A stretch of DNA of 64,000 nt, taken from positions 372,001-436,000 of the forward strand of contig NZ_MDVX01000001.1 of assembly GCF_001719615.1 (NCBI RefSeq), in the 5' to 3' direction. Every line of letters begins with the position of its first letter. Position 1 is the stretch's first letter. A model generated the notes under the pieces. The model saw only the letters and a program-made list of their open reading frames with translations, was not told the DNA's origin and did not search any database. Of the stretch, positions 63,504-64,000 are shown one piece after another. The position numbers and the translations under genes are program-made. The stretch comes from Neptunicoccus sediminis. GTDB lineage: Bacteria > Pseudomonadota > Alphaproteobacteria > Rhodobacterales > Rhodobacteraceae.

Positions 63504-64000
63504 ATGAAGACCCTTACGCAACTGGCGGGCCTGCTGGCCGCAACCACGGCCCTGACAGCCCCCACACTGGCAGAAACAGCGCCGGAAAAGGCAGCCGTAA
63601 TTTCGACCTATGCGGATATTGCAGAAGCAACTTACAGCGACAGCCTCTACGCCGCAAAAAACCTGCAATCAGCTGTTGCTGCGCTGGTGGCCGACCCCTC
63701 TGCCGAAGCCTTGCAAGCGGCCAAAGCTGCATGGCTGGCCGCGCGGGTGCCTTACCAGCAAAGCGAAGTGTTCCGCTTTGGCAATGCGATTGTCGACGAT
63801 TGGGAAGGTAAGGTTAACGCTTGGCCGCTAGACGAGGGGCTGATCGACTATGTGGATGCGTCTTATGGCGGTGCGACAGATGAAAACGCAGCAGCCGTGT
63901 TGAACGTGGTGGCCAACCCGACGTTTCAATTGGGGGGAACAGATGTGGATGCGACAACCATCACCCCCGCGCTGCTGGAGGAAACCTTGCAGGAAGCGGA
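63504..64000 (+). CDS. Imelysin-family (peptidase M75) periplasmic iron-regulated protein (partial)
   Basis: 165 residues visible, cut by the window end. Signal peptide about 23 residues ending TLA. The mature protein starts with helices typical of imelysin, with AAKAAWLAARVPYQQSEVFRF near 74 (conserved W...R..Y..E) and WPLDEGLIDYVD near 108. Imelysin proteins are iron-induced outer-membrane/periplasmic factors beside haem or iron importers. The GxHxxE motif would lie beyond the window. Probably cotranscribed with hemP. Confidence 0.85.
   Translation, partial: MKTLTQLAGLLAATTALTAPTLAETAPEKAAVISTYADIAEATYSDSLYAAKNLQSAVAALVADPSAEALQAAKAAWLAARVPYQQSEVFRFGNAIVDDWEGKVNAWPLDEGLIDYVDASYGGATDENAAAVLNVVANPTFQLGGTDVDATTITPALLEETLQEA

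Overview
The window reads as chromosomal DNA of a marine alphaproteobacterium of the Rhodobacteraceae (Roseobacter group). The support is family-level: a serC-serA operon with a serC-leader-like hairpin beside a divergent serB, a sulfoacetaldehyde acetyltransferase, TTT- and TRAP-type carboxylate importers, a C-P lyase cluster with two PhnE permeases and a DUF1045 protein, an EcfG-type stress promoter, and a hemP/imelysin iron locus. Genes are dense and mostly chained by 4-bp ATGA overlaps. I see no IS element, prophage or CRISPR array. The only clearly foreign-looking gene is an AT-rich HEPN-like ORF near 36.0-36.7 kb.

Layout. 1-6.6 kb (minus): an operon encoding a tripartite tricarboxylate transporter (TctC-TctB-TctA), an aldehyde dehydrogenase, a class III PLP enzyme resembling the ethanolamine-phosphate / phosphohydroxylysine phospho-lyases, and a small-molecule kinase cut by the window edge. 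A divergent IclR regulator and a second class III aminotransferase follow (6.8-8.9 kb). 9.1-10.2 kb: alkane monooxygenase. 10.3-14.1 kb: serine biosynthesis (serA, serC, serB). 14.2-18.3 kb: class I aminotransferase, xsc, a DNA-repair AlkB and tRNA-Ser(GCU). 18.6-23.8 kb: a giant secreted multidomain protein. 24.3-27.4 kb: a cation/proton antiporter with a cNMP-binding domain, and a hemolysin-III protein. 27.5-32.1 kb: an envelope/stress operon headed by a 22-residue membrane peptide and an EcfG-type promoter.

32.4-46.5 kb is an acyl-CoA catabolic regulon: an ACAD11-like dehydrogenase, thiolase, FCD-type GntR regulator, two acyl-CoA ligases, two enoyl-CoA hydratases, a TRAP transporter and an ACAD11-N-terminal-like kinase. 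It is split into several transcription units, and the two divergent intergenic regions carry three copies of one near-palindrome. I infer import, CoA activation and beta-oxidation of a carboxylic acid, probably with a phosphorylation/elimination step for a 4-hydroxyacyl-CoA.

46.6-50.9 kb: an RND efflux adaptor and pump. 50.9-62.8 kb: phosphonate use, with phnGHIJKLN (minus), phnM, a 2H-type DUF1045 protein, the repressor phnF, and phnCDE1E2. No phnP is present, and DUF1045 is the obvious candidate for the missing cyclic phosphodiesterase. 63.0-64.0 kb: an iron-responsive-looking promoter, hemP and the start of an imelysin-family protein cut by the window end.
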